Shown here piece after piece: positions 54,178-63,245 of a stretch of 64,000 bases of DNA. The DNA lies in NCBI RefSeq assembly GCF_023546765.1, contig NZ_CP097484.1, positions 6,320,001 to 6,384,000 on the forward strand, read 5' to 3'. This stretch comes from Methylobacterium tardum (GTDB taxonomy: Bacteria; Pseudomonadota; Alphaproteobacteria; Rhizobiales; Beijerinckiaceae). The notes below the pieces were generated by a model. It did no database searches. It had not been told where the DNA came from and saw only the letters and a program-made list of their open reading frames with translations. The first letter of the stretch is position 1. Every line of letters begins with the position of its first letter. The position numbers and the translations under genes were made by a program.

Positions 54178-55404
54178 ATGTTGAAACGACTCCTCCCAGT
54201 CCCGCTGGCCGTCGTCGGCGGCTTCCTCGTCGCCACATGGTGGCCGGCCGCGCCGGATGCGCTCAGGTCCATGCTGGCGACCCGGCAAGCGCCTGCGCCG
54301 GCCCGTCCCGAGGCCAAGCCGGCGGCCGCACCGGAGCCCGAGAGACCCGGCCTCGTCCGGCTGAGCGACCGGCAGATCGCCAAGGCCGGCATCCGCACGG
54401 ACGCCGCCGACGGGGGACGCCTCTTCCGGCACCTCCACGTCCCGGCGACCATCGTGCCGAGCGCCAACAACACGGCCCGCATCGCGGTGAAGACGACAGG
54501 CACGGTGGTGGAGCTCCGGAAGGGGCTCGGCGACCGTGTCGCCAAGGGTGAGGTCGTGGCGCTGCTCGACAGCCGCGAGATCGCGGACGCCAAGGGCGAG
54601 TACCTCGCCGCGCACGTCTCGGCCGACCTGCAGAAGACCCTGTACCAGCGCGACAAGGAGCTCTGGGACAAGCGGATCTCGTCCGAGCAGCAGTACCTGC
54701 GCTCGCAGGCGAGCTACCAGGACCTGAAGGTCAAGGAGGACGCGGCCCGCCGCAAGCTGACCTTCCTGGGTTTGGGGCCCGCCGAGATCAACGCCCTGGC
54801 GAGCCAGCCCGAGGCGCAGTTCGAGCGCCAGGAGATCCGCTCGCCCATCGCGGGCAAGGTGGTGGAGCGGCGCGTCGACCTGGGCGCCGCGGTCGGACGC
54901 GACAACCTGGAGACCGAGCTCTACAGCGTCGCCGACCTCACCAAGGTCTGGATCGACCTCGCGGTCACGCCGGGCGACCTGCCGCTGGTCCGCGAGGGCC
55001 AGACGGTGACCGTCCGGACGGACGCGACCGGCGCGACCGCGGAGGGTCGCATCGTCTTCATCGGGCCGGTGCTGGACCAGAACACCCGCGCCGCCCGGGT
55101 CGTCGCCGAGCTGGCCAATCCCGACGAGACCTGGCGTCCCGGCTCCTTCGTGGCCGCCGAGATCAAGGTCTCGGACAAGCCGGTTCGCGTCCTCGTCCCC
55201 TCCGAGGCGGTCCAGACCATCGAGGGCAAGCCGACCGTGTTCGTGCGGGTGCCGGAGGGCTTCGAGGCGCGCTCCGTCACTGTCGGGCGCTCCGACGACC
55301 GCGACGTCGAGGTGACGGCCGGGCTTGAGCCTGGCGAGGTCATCGCGGTGGCCAACAGCTTCACGCTCAAGGCCGAACTCGGCAAGGCCGCGGCGGAGGA
55401 CTGA
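54178..55404 (+). CDS. Heavy-metal efflux RND periplasmic adaptor (CzcB/CnrB-like)
   Basis: A 408-residue membrane-fusion protein: N-terminal anchor helix (about 5-22), lipoyl-like half domains around 'TGTVVELRKGLGDRVAKGEVVALLDS', a coiled hairpin (about 150-195), and a beta-barrel with 'IRSPIAGKVVERRVDLG'-type sequence broken at residue 235. It links the inner-membrane pump to an outer-membrane channel. Its stop is three bases before the pump gene. No outer-membrane (CzcC) gene is in the visible part. Confidence 0.87.
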   Translation: MLKRLLPVPLAVVGGFLVATWWPAAPDALRSMLATRQAPAPARPEAKPAAAPEPERPGLVRLSDRQIAKAGIRTDAADGGRLFRHLHVPATIVPSANNTARIAVKTTGTVVELRKGLGDRVAKGEVVALLDSREIADAKGEYLAAHVSADLQKTLYQRDKELWDKRISSEQQYLRSQASYQDLKVKEDAARRKLTFLGLGPAEINALASQPEAQFERQEIRSPIAGKVVERRVDLGAAVGRDNLETELYSVADLTKVWIDLAVTPGDLPLVREGQTVTVRTDATGATAEGRIVFIGPVLDQNTRAARVVAELANPDETWRPGSFVAAEIKVSDKPVRVLVPSEAVQTIEGKPTVFVRVPEGFEARSVTVGRSDDRDVEVTAGLEPGEVIAVANSFTLKAELGKAAAED

Positions 55405-55407
55405 GCC

Positions 55408-58400
55408 ATGATCCGCCCCGTCCTCGCCTTCTCGGTCGCCAATCGCTACGCGGTCATCCTGGTGACGCTCATCGCCACCGCCTTCGGCGCTTGGTCGCTG
55501 TCACGGCTGCCCATCGACGCCGTGCCCGACGTCACCAACAACCAGGTCCAGATCAACGCCATCGCCCCGGCGCTGACGCCGGTCGAGATCGAGAAACAGG
55601 TCACGGTCCTGGTCGAGCGCGCGCTCGCGGGCACGCCGGGCCTGGAGAGCATGCGCTCGTTCTCACGCAACGGGTTCGCGCAGCTCACGGCGGTCTTCAG
55701 TGACAAGGTCGACATCTACTTCGCCCGGAGCCAGGTGAACGAGCGCCTCGCCGAGGTGCGCGGCACCCTCCCGCCCGGGGTTGAGGTTCGGCTCGGCCCG
55801 ATCTCCACCGGTCTCGGCGAGATATACTGGTGGGCGGTCGAGTACGAGGCGCCCGGCGAAGGGACGCCGGTGGCCGACGGCAAGCCGGGGTGGCAGACGG
55901 ACGGCAGCTACCTGACGCCCGAGGGCGAACGGCTGAAGTCCGATTTCGAACGGACCGTCTACCTGCGCACGGTGCAGGACTGGATCATCCGGCCCCAGAT
56001 GAAGAGCGTGCCCGGTGTGGCCGGGGCCGACGCCATCGGCGGCTTCGTCAAGGAGTACCAGGTCCAGCCGGACCCGATGAAGCTCGTCGGCTACGGCCTC
56101 TCCTTCGCCGACCTCACGCGGGCCATCGAGGCCAACAACGCGACCCGGGGGGCGAACTACGTCGAACGCAACGGCGAGGGCTACGTCGTCCGGGCCGGCG
56201 GCCTGATCGAGAACGTCGACCAGATCCGGGACATCGTCGTGGCGACCCGGGCCGGGGTGCCGATCCTGGTGAAGGACGTCGCCGAGGTCGGAATCGGGCG
56301 GGAGCTCCGGACCGGCTCGGCCAGCGAGAACGGCCACGAGGTCGTGCTGGGCACGGCGCTGATGCTCATCGGCGAGAACAGCCGAACCGTCTCGGCGGCG
56401 GCGGACGCCAAGATCCGGGAGATCAACAAGCTGCTGCCGCCGGGCATCCAGGCCCGGACGCTCCTCAGCCGCACCGACCTCGTGGACGCCACCATCGGGA
56501 CGGTCGCCAGGAACCTCGCCGAGGGCGCGCTGCTGGTCGTCGCGGTGCTGTTCCTGGCGCTCGGGAACATCCGGGCGGCCATCATCACCGCCCTGGTCAT
56601 CCCGGTCGCGATGATGCTGACCGCGACCGGGATGCTCGCGGGCCGGATCAGCGCCAACCTCATGAGCCTGGGCGCCCTCGACTTCGGGCTCATCGTCGAC
56701 GGCGCGGTCATCATCGCCGAGAACAGCCTGCGGCACCTCGCCGAACGACAGCGCGAACTCGGGCGCAGGCTGAGCCTGGCCGAACGGCTGGAGACGGTCC
56801 GGGTCTCGGCCGAGGAGATGATCAGGCCGAGCGTCTACGGGCAGGCCATCATCATCCTGGTCTACGTGCCGCTGCTGACCTTCACCGGCGTCGAGGGCAA
56901 GACGTTCACGCCGATGGCCCTGACGGTTTTGATCGCGCTCGTGGCGGCCTTCGTGCTGTCGCTGACCTTCGTGCCGGCCATGGTCGCCACCTTCGTCACG
57001 GGTCGCGTCAGCGAAGGGGACAACCTCCTCATCCGGGCGCTCAAGTCCGCCTACCGGCCAGTGCTCGGCGGCGCGATCCGGGCGCCCCTGACCTTCGTCA
57101 TGGCGGCGGTCGCCGTCGTCGGGCTGGCCGGCGTGCTCGCCACGCGCCTCGGGCAGGAGTTCACCCCGACGCTCGACGAGAAGAACATCGTGATGGAGGC
57201 CCGGCGCATCCCGTCGACCTCGATCACGCAGTCCCAGACGATGCAACTCGGCGTCGAGGACGCCATGAGCAAGTTCCCGGAAGTGGCCTTCGTCTACTCG
57301 CGCTGCGGCACGCCCGACATCGCCGCCGACCCGATGCCGCCGAACGCCTGCGACGCTTACCTGATCCTCAAGCCGCAGGCGGAGTGGCCGGACCCGTCCG
57401 AGACGAAGGAAGCCCTGATCGGGCGCATGGAGGCCGAGGCGAAGCTGATCCCCGGCACGCTGTTGGGCTTCTCCCAGCCCATCCAGATGCGCTTCAACGA
57501 ACTCATCGCCGGGGTTCGCGACGACCTGGCGGTGAAGGTGTTCGGCGAGGAGTTCGGCCCGATGGTCGAGGGGGCCCGCAAGATCGCCGGCATCCTGCGC
57601 GGCCTGGATGGCGCCGCGGACGTGAAGGTCGAGGAGGCGGTCGGCCTGCCTTTCCTGGAGATCAGGATCGACCGGAAGGAGATCGCGCGGCGCGGCCTGA
57701 GCCTCGCCGACGTGCAGGACGTCATCGGCACGGCGGTTGGCGGCAAGGACGCCGGGCTGGTGTTCGAGGGGGACCGGCGCTTCGCCATCGTGGTGCGCCT
57801 CGCGGATTCCGTGCGCGGCGACGTCGAGGCGCTCAAGAACCTGCCGGTGCCGCTGCCGGCCTCGCAGGCGGCCACGGCGCGGGCGGGCACCGGCGTGCCT
57901 GCCGGCCCGGCCCTGGCCGGCGGCCTGAGCGTGCCCCTTAGGCAACTCGCGAGCTTCGAGTTCACCGAGGGGCCGAACCAGGTAAGCCGCGAGAACGGCC
58001 GCCGCCGCGTCGTGGTGACCGCGAACGTGCGCGGGCGTGACATCGGCTCGCTCGTGGCGGAGGCGCAGGAACGCATCGCCGCCGAAGTGAGGCTGCCGGC
58101 GGGCTACGAGGTCAAGTGGGGCGGGCAGTTCGAGAACCTGACCGCCGCCCGACAGCGCCTGGCGGTGGTGGTGCCGGCGTGCTTCGCGCTGATCCTCGTC
58201 CTGCTCCTCGGCGCCCTCGGCTCGGCCAGGGACGCGCTGATCGTGTTCAGCGCGGTGCCGATGGCCCTGACCGGGGGCGTGGCGGCGCTGTGGCTACGGG
58301 ACATGCCCTTCTCGGTCTCCGCGGCGGTCGGGTTCATCGCGCTCTCGGGCGTCGCCGTCCTCAACGGGCTGGTCCTCCTCAGCCACATCCGCGCGCTCGT

Positions 58401-58716
58401 CGCGGCGGGCATGCCCGCCCGTGACGCCGTGCGCGAGGGGGCCCTCACCCGGTTGCGTCCCGTGGTGATGACGGCGCTGGTCGCCGCGCTCGGCTTCGTC
58501 CCGATGGCGTTGGCGACGGGGACCGGGGCGGAGGTCCAGCGACCGCTGGCGACCGTGGTCATCGGCGGCCTCGTCAGCGCGACGCTGCTCACCCTGCTGG
58601 TCCTGCCGGCGCTCTACGTCCGCTTCGGCCGGGCCGCGACGGGGACGCGGGTCGTGGAGGCGCGACATTCCAGGATGGCGGAGGCGGCGCGTCGAGAAGA
58701 TCCCATGCGAGCGTGA
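55408..58716 (+). CDS. Heavy-metal efflux RND pump (CzcA/CnrA/NccA type)
   Basis: A 1102-residue HME-RND proton antiporter. The proton-relay motif in TM4 is 'LDFGLIVDGAVIIAENSLRH', the characteristic HME1 divalent-cation form. Twelve membrane helices and two large periplasmic loops are present; 'GQEFTPTLDEKNIVMEARR' style pore-domain sequence is intact. It exports Co, Ni, Zn or Cd from periplasm or cytosol. Full length. It runs with the adaptor gene as an operon and is followed by convergent rcnA. Confidence 0.93.
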   Translation: MIRPVLAFSVANRYAVILVTLIATAFGAWSLSRLPIDAVPDVTNNQVQINAIAPALTPVEIEKQVTVLVERALAGTPGLESMRSFSRNGFAQLTAVFSDKVDIYFARSQVNERLAEVRGTLPPGVEVRLGPISTGLGEIYWWAVEYEAPGEGTPVADGKPGWQTDGSYLTPEGERLKSDFERTVYLRTVQDWIIRPQMKSVPGVAGADAIGGFVKEYQVQPDPMKLVGYGLSFADLTRAIEANNATRGANYVERNGEGYVVRAGGLIENVDQIRDIVVATRAGVPILVKDVAEVGIGRELRTGSASENGHEVVLGTALMLIGENSRTVSAAADAKIREINKLLPPGIQARTLLSRTDLVDATIGTVARNLAEGALLVVAVLFLALGNIRAAIITALVIPVAMMLTATGMLAGRISANLMSLGALDFGLIVDGAVIIAENSLRHLAERQRELGRRLSLAERLETVRVSAEEMIRPSVYGQAIIILVYVPLLTFTGVEGKTFTPMALTVLIALVAAFVLSLTFVPAMVATFVTGRVSEGDNLLIRALKSAYRPVLGGAIRAPLTFVMAAVAVVGLAGVLATRLGQEFTPTLDEKNIVMEARRIPSTSITQSQTMQLGVEDAMSKFPEVAFVYSRCGTPDIAADPMPPNACDAYLILKPQAEWPDPSETKEALIGRMEAEAKLIPGTLLGFSQPIQMRFNELIAGVRDDLAVKVFGEEFGPMVEGARKIAGILRGLDGAADVKVEEAVGLPFLEIRIDRKEIARRGLSLADVQDVIGTAVGGKDAGLVFEGDRRFAIVVRLADSVRGDVEALKNLPVPLPASQAATARAGTGVPAGPALAGGLSVPLRQLASFEFTEGPNQVSRENGRRRVVVTANVRGRDIGSLVAEAQERIAAEVRLPAGYEVKWGGQFENLTAARQRLAVVVPACFALILVLLLGALGSARDALIVFSAVPMALTGGVAALWLRDMPFSVSAAVGFIALSGVAVLNGLVLLSHIRALVAAGMPARDAVREGALTRLRPVVMTALVAALGFVPMALATGTGAEVQRPLATVVIGGLVSATLLTLLVLPALYVRFGRAATGTRVVEARHSRMAEAARREDPMRA

Positions 58717-58801
58717 TGGCTGTTAAGGTCCGCCTTCTGGTCGATCCAATGTCGAGTGCCTCCGCCAACGACTGAACCGATTTCGGCTCACGGCCTGTCG
58801 G

Positions 58802-59920
58802 TCAGCCATGAACGTCGACCGACCATGCCGCCGCGTGGTCCTGGTGTGCGTGGCCGATGCCCTGCCAGCCGAGCCAGCCGGTGTAGAGGCCGACCAGGAC
58901 GATAAGGGCGGCCGAGGCGTAGGGGGCCCGACGGGCGAAGGCGCCGAACCCGGACCAGCGGGAGGCGACGTGCTTGACGCTCAACGCGGCCAGGACACCG
59001 GCCGAGACCATCGTCAGCGCCAGGCCGATGCTGAAGCAGACGACGAGCGCGAAGCCCAGGCTGAACTGCTTGAGCTGGATGCACAGGAGCAGGACCGTGA
59101 TGGCCGCCGGGCACGGGATCAGCCCACCCGTCAGTCCGAACAGGACGATTTGGCCGGTCGTCACCTGACGGCCGGCGAAGCGCCGGCGGATGTCCTCGGC
59201 ATGGGCGCGGGCGTGGGCGTCGTCCTCGTCGCCCAGGTTCATGTGCCCGTGGTCATGGTCGTGCTCCTCGAACTCGACCTCGTGGATCTCCGTACCAGCC
59301 GGTCCAACTAAATTCAGCCTCGCCCTGAAGGTATGCGGCTCCGGGATCTCCTTCGGGCTTTCCAGGAAGTCGCCCCGGCTCGCGAAGGAGAAGGTCTCGC
59401 GGACACCGTCCGGTCGAACGGTCTCAAGACTGACACGCTGGTAAGTGGGCAACACGCCCTTGACCCGGCTCAGGCGCCAGCGTGGCGGCACACCGTCCTC
59501 GAACACCTCCAGCTTGAACACGCCTTCACGGGTCGTGACGTGCTTCGCCTCGTCGTGGTGATGATGGTCGTGGCGCCGCTCCCGCCAGGTGCGCCACGCC
59601 ATCCAGAGCGCGATGCCGACGATGAGGACAGCGGAGGCGAGCTGGAAGTACGGTTCGCTCGCCTCGCCGCCCCATTCCTGGCCGAGGTACTGCCCGCCCA
59701 GCGCGATGACCCAAACCACGGCCGTGTGCGAGAGCGTGGCGGCTAGCCCGAGGAGTATCGCCTGTGTGACCGTGCCCCGCACCGCGATGATGAAGGCGGC
59801 CATCATCGTCTTCGAGTGGCCGGGCTCCAGGCCGTGCAGGGCGCCGAGCAGGATCGCGCTCGGCACGAACAGCCAGGCGTGCGCAGTCCCCTGCTGAAGC
59901 AGGTCAGGCAAGGAAGTCAT
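58802..59920 (-). CDS. rcnA: Nickel/cobalt efflux protein RcnA (NicO family)
   Basis: A 372-residue inner-membrane protein with six or so helices and a long His-rich cytoplasmic loop ('RRHDHHHHDEAKH', 'EHDHDHGHMNLG') between helices 3 and 4. 'GALHGLEPGHSKTMMAAF' and 'GLIPCPAAITVLLL' are the two NicO signatures. It exports Ni and Co. It lies 9 bases downstream of rcnR on the minus strand. Confidence 0.92.
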   Translation of the reverse strand: MTSLPDLLQQGTAHAWLFVPSAILLGALHGLEPGHSKTMMAAFIIAVRGTVTQAILLGLAATLSHTAVVWVIALGGQYLGQEWGGEASEPYFQLASAVLIVGIALWMAWRTWRERRHDHHHHDEAKHVTTREGVFKLEVFEDGVPPRWRLSRVKGVLPTYQRVSLETVRPDGVRETFSFASRGDFLESPKEIPEPHTFRARLNLVGPAGTEIHEVEFEEHDHDHGHMNLGDEDDAHARAHAEDIRRRFAGRQVTTGQIVLFGLTGGLIPCPAAITVLLLCIQLKQFSLGFALVVCFSIGLALTMVSAGVLAALSVKHVASRWSGFGAFARRAPYASAALIVLVGLYTGWLGWQGIGHAHQDHAAAWSVDVHG

Positions 59921-59929
59921 GGGGTCTCG

Positions 59930-60208
59930 TCATTTCAGGTAGGTCCGCACCACCTCGATCAGCTCGGCCGCGCCCCTGGCGCGCTCGGCGTCCGGTTCGG
60001 CGTCAGGGTTCACGACGTGATGGCGGATGTGGTCTTCCATCAGCTCGGCGGTCAGGCCGTTGATGGCCCCGCGCATCGAGGCGACCAGCATCAGGACGTC
60101 GGCGCAGCCGAGTTCGGCCTCCAGGGCCCGCTCGACGGCTTCCGCCTGTCCCTTGATCCGGCGCACCCGCGCCAGGAGCTTGGTCTTTTCCTTGATCGTA
60201 TGAGCCAT
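59930..60208 (-). CDS. rcnR: Nickel/cobalt-responsive repressor RcnR/DmeR
   Basis: A 92-residue DUF156 protein with the full RcnR metal set: His3, Cys35, His60 and His64. It should repress rcnA until Ni or Co binds. A G6 operator lies 23-47 bases upstream of its start codon. It is distinct from the CsoR-like repressor 6 kb upstream, which has Cys64. Confidence 0.92.
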   Translation of the reverse strand: MAHTIKEKTKLLARVRRIKGQAEAVERALEAELGCADVLMLVASMRGAINGLTAELMEDHIRHHVVNPDAEPDAERARGAAELIEVVRTYLK

Positions 60209-60230
60209 CGCGGGCTTCCTCGTCGTGATG

Positions 60231-60255
60231 ATATATAGGGGGGTATCCTATATAT
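60231..60255. promoter_or_regulatory. G-tract operator of rcnR-rcnA
   Basis: ATATATAGG-N7-CCTATATAT is a perfect 25-base inverted repeat, and inside it ATA-GGGGGG-TAT is the classic RcnR/DmeR G-tract core. It sits between rcnR and the divergent DUF1289 gene and could control both. Confidence 0.82.
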
Positions 60256-60298
60256 GTGTCCAGCGGCATCGATGCCGTGGGGCATGCGGAGCCGTACC

Positions 60299-60505
60299 AT
60301 GAAGAAGGACGACCCCTGCATCTCGGTCTGCCAGTTCGACGGCAGGACAGGTTGGTGCGTGGGCTGCGGGCGGACGGTCCAGGAGATCCGTACCTGGCGG
60401 AAGATGACACCCTATCGGCGCACCGCCCTGACGCGCGAGCTGCCCCGCAGGGTCACGCAGGTCTCCGGCGCGGGGACAAACCCAGTGCGGTCCGGAGACG
60501 CTTGA
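60299..60505 (+). CDS. DUF1289-family small protein
   Basis: A 68-residue protein with four conserved cysteines: 'DDPCISVCQFDGRTGWCVGCGRT', followed by 'EIRTWRKMTPYRR'. This is the DUF1289 signature, a small zinc or iron-sulfur binding protein of unknown role. It lies beside the RcnR operator and starts behind GGAGCC. Confidence 0.82.
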   Translation: MKKDDPCISVCQFDGRTGWCVGCGRTVQEIRTWRKMTPYRRTALTRELPRRVTQVSGAGTNPVRSGDA

Positions 60506-60610
60506 CAGGGCACCTGCCGACGGGATGTATAGGCCCATCGGGGAGCGATCCCCCGACGAGGCTTCGGCTGAAGAATCGCGTCCCATCTGCACTCGCTGCA
60601 AGGACGCGTC

Positions 60611-61441
60611 ATGCCCGTGCCGAACTCCATCTCCGTCGAAAAACTCGCGCGCCTGATCGGCACCCCGGGATGCCCGGTGGTCGTCGACGTGCGCACCTAC
60701 AAGGAATTCCTTGCGGACCAGCGTCACGTACCCGGCTCCCTCGTCCGGGAGCCGGGCCGGGTCGCTGAATGGGCGCCGGCGCTGCGCAACAGGTCCGTCG
60801 TCGTGGTCTGCGAGGACGGGCGCCGGCACAGCCACGGCGTCGCCGCCTGGCTGCGCAGCGCCGGGGTGAGCGCGGAAGCCCTGCAGGGCGGCATCGCGGA
60901 CTGGGCGGCCGCCGAACTGCCCATGGTTCCAGCCGACAAGGTCCGCAACCGCGACGAGCTAGGCCGAACCGTCTGGGTCACGCGCTCCCGGCCCAAGGTC
61001 GACCGCATCGCCTGCCCCTGGCTCATCCGCCGCTTCGTCGACCCCGACGCAGTCTTCCTCTTCGTGCCGCCCGGCGAGGTCGTCGGCGTCGCGGAACGGT
61101 TCGAGGCCGCGCCGTTCGATATCGGCGACCCGGGCACCTTCTGGAGCCACCGGGGCGAGCTCTGCACCTTCGACGTCATGGTCGAGGAGATGGGCCTCGC
61201 AACGCCGCCGCTCCTGCACCTCGCGATGCTGGTGCGCGGAGCCGACACGGGGCGGCCGGACCTCGCGCCGGAGGCGGCCGGGCTGCTCGCGGCTTCGCTC
61301 GGCCTGTCGCGCATCTACGCCGACGACCTCGCCCAGCTCGACGCCGGCATGCTCCTCTACGACGCCTTCTACCGCTGGTGCCGCGACGCGACCGAGGAGC
61401 GTCACGACTGGGTCGGCGACCGCACCAAGGGGAAGGCATGA
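60611..61441 (+). CDS. Rhodanese-ChrB fusion, chromate-resistance regulator or sensor
   Basis: A 276-residue protein. Residues 1-105 are a rhodanese domain ('VVDVRTYKEFLADQRHVPGSLV', active-site Cys in 'VVCEDGRRHS'). Residues 115-270 match the ChrB C-terminal chromate domain ('TVWVTRSRPKVDRIACPWLIRRF', 'FWSHRGELCTFDVMVEE'). ChrB-type proteins are linked to chromate sensing or reduction. It overlaps chrA by four bases. Confidence 0.85.
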   Translation: MPVPNSISVEKLARLIGTPGCPVVVDVRTYKEFLADQRHVPGSLVREPGRVAEWAPALRNRSVVVVCEDGRRHSHGVAAWLRSAGVSAEALQGGIADWAAAELPMVPADKVRNRDELGRTVWVTRSRPKVDRIACPWLIRRFVDPDAVFLFVPPGEVVGVAERFEAAPFDIGDPGTFWSHRGELCTFDVMVEEMGLATPPLLHLAMLVRGADTGRPDLAPEAAGLLAASLGLSRIYADDLAQLDAGMLLYDAFYRWCRDATEERHDWVGDRTKGKA

Positions 61442-62853
61442 GCATGGCCGCGACCGCCCGCATCCAGACCGCGCCCGAGCCCGGCGCGTCCGCCCCGGGA
61501 GCGCCGCTGCCCGTGACCCTGGCCGAGGCCGTGCCGGTCTGGGCGCGCATCGCAACACTCTCCTTCGGCGGCCCTGCCGGGCAGATCGCGGTGATGCATC
61601 GCCTCCTGGTCGAGGAGAAGCGCTGGATCTCCGAGAACCGCTTCCTGCACGCCCTGAACTTCTGCACCCTCCTGCCGGGGCCGGAGGCGCAGCAGCTCGC
61701 GACCTACGTGGGCTGGCTGATGCACGGCACCCGCGGCGGCCTCGTCGCCGGCGGCCTGTTCGTCCTGCCGGGCGTCGTCGCGATCATGGCCCTGAGCTGG
61801 GTCTACGCGCTCTACGGCAATGTCGGCCTCGTCGCCGGCCTGTTCTTCGGGCTAAAGGCGGCGGTGCTCGCCATCGTGGTGCAGGCCGTAATCCGCATCG
61901 GCAAGCGGGCGCTCAAGGGCCCCGTCATGGTCGGCCTCGCGGCGGCGGCCTTCGTGGCCATCTTCTTCCTCGACGTGCCGTTCCCGCTGATCGTGCTCTC
62001 GGCCGGCGTGATTGGCTACCTCGGCGGCCGGGCCGGGATGCCGCAGTTCAAGGCCGGGGGCCACGGCGGCGGCGGCAAGATCGTGGACGGGCCCTTCCTG
62101 CTCGGCGACAACGAGCTTCCGCAGGAGCGGGCGGCGGCCGGGCACATGGTGCGGGTGCTGCTGACCTGGGGGGCAATCTGGCTGGTGCCTGTCGCTGCCA
62201 TCCTCCTCGCCGTCGGGCCGGACGACGTGTTTAGCCACGTCGCGGTGTTCTTCTCCAAGATGGCGATGGTGACCTTCGGTGGCGCCTACGCGGTGCTCTC
62301 CTACGTCGCCCAACAGGCGGTGGAGCACTACGGCTGGCTGAAGCCCGGCGAGATGCTCGACGGCCTCGGTATGGCCGAGACCACGCCAGGCCCGCTGATC
62401 ATGGTCACCCAGTTCGTGGGATTCCTCGCCGCCTATCGGGCGCCGGGGAGCCTGCCGCCCCTCGTCGCGGGCACGCTTGGCGGGCTCCTGACCACCTGGG
62501 TGACCTTCGCACCCTGCTTCCTCTGGATCTTCGTGGGCGCCCCGTACGTCGAGCGCCTGCGCGGCAACCGGGCCCTGGCCGGCGCGCTCTCGGCCATCAC
62601 GGCGGCGGTGGTCGGCGTAATCCTGAACCTCGCGGTCTGGTTCGCCCTGCACACCGTCTTCGCCGAGACGCGACCGCTCGCGGCCGGACCGGTCGGGTTC
62701 GACGTGCCAGTCCTCGCCAGCCTGAACCCGTGGGCGCTCGCCCTGGCCACCGCCGCGGTCCTCGCTGTGTTTCGGCTCAAGGTCGGCATGGTCCAGACGC
62801 TCGGGGCCTGCGCCGCAGCCGGCATCGTCCTGCATCTCGCGGGGCTGGTGTGA
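61438..62853 (+). CDS. chrA: Chromate efflux transporter ChrA, long form
   Basis: A 471-residue CHR transporter with two homologous halves. The first carries 'SFGGPAGQIAVMHRLLVEEKRW' and 'CTLLPGPEAQQLATYVGW', the second 'TFGGAYAVLSYVAQQAVEHYGWL' and 'ETTPGPLIMVTQFVGF'. It exports chromate, also sulphate-coupled in some models. It overlaps the upstream gene (ATGA) and touches the next. Confidence 0.95.
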   Translation: MSMAATARIQTAPEPGASAPGAPLPVTLAEAVPVWARIATLSFGGPAGQIAVMHRLLVEEKRWISENRFLHALNFCTLLPGPEAQQLATYVGWLMHGTRGGLVAGGLFVLPGVVAIMALSWVYALYGNVGLVAGLFFGLKAAVLAIVVQAVIRIGKRALKGPVMVGLAAAAFVAIFFLDVPFPLIVLSAGVIGYLGGRAGMPQFKAGGHGGGGKIVDGPFLLGDNELPQERAAAGHMVRVLLTWGAIWLVPVAAILLAVGPDDVFSHVAVFFSKMAMVTFGGAYAVLSYVAQQAVEHYGWLKPGEMLDGLGMAETTPGPLIMVTQFVGFLAAYRAPGSLPPLVAGTLGGLLTTWVTFAPCFLWIFVGAPYVERLRGNRALAGALSAITAAVVGVILNLAVWFALHTVFAETRPLAAGPVGFDVPVLASLNPWALALATAAVLAVFRLKVGMVQTLGACAAAGIVLHLAGLV

Positions 62854-63209
62854 TGGGCGCCCGAGTCATCGCCTTAGCTGTCGCCTTGCTCACCCTGCCG
62901 GCGGTGCCGGCGGACGCGGGCGAGGTGTTCCGGCACCTGACCGCCTCCGAGATCCGGGCGCGCCTCGTCGGCAAGGAGGTCACCGACGAGGTGCACTGGG
63001 CCTACCGGTTCGAGCCGGGCGGCCGCCTGCATGTCGTGTCCCTCGGGCGGGCCCGTACCGCCAGATGGCGGCTCGACAAGGACGAGCTCTGCCTGGAGGC
63101 CGCCCCCTGCGTCCAGGTCTGGATGGCCGGCAACCGCGTCGAGTTCCGGCGTGGCGACGGAACCCTGCCCGACGAGGGTGTGCTGCAGGCACCGGCACGC
63201 CGGTCCTGA
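62853..63209 (+). CDS. Small exported protein of the chromate operon
   Basis: A 118-residue protein with a signal peptide (about 1-21, ending 'PADAG'). The mature part is strand-rich with 'LTASEIRARLVGKEVTDEVHWAYRF' and paired Cys in 'DELCLEAAPCVQVW', similar to small periplasmic proteins of unknown role. Its ATG overlaps the chrA stop by one base, so it belongs to that operon. Confidence 0.78.
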   Translation: MGARVIALAVALLTLPAVPADAGEVFRHLTASEIRARLVGKEVTDEVHWAYRFEPGGRLHVVSLGRARTARWRLDKDELCLEAAPCVQVWMAGNRVEFRRGDGTLPDEGVLQAPARRS

Positions 63210-63245
63210 GGACTTCGAACCGCTACCACAATCGAGGAGACGACC

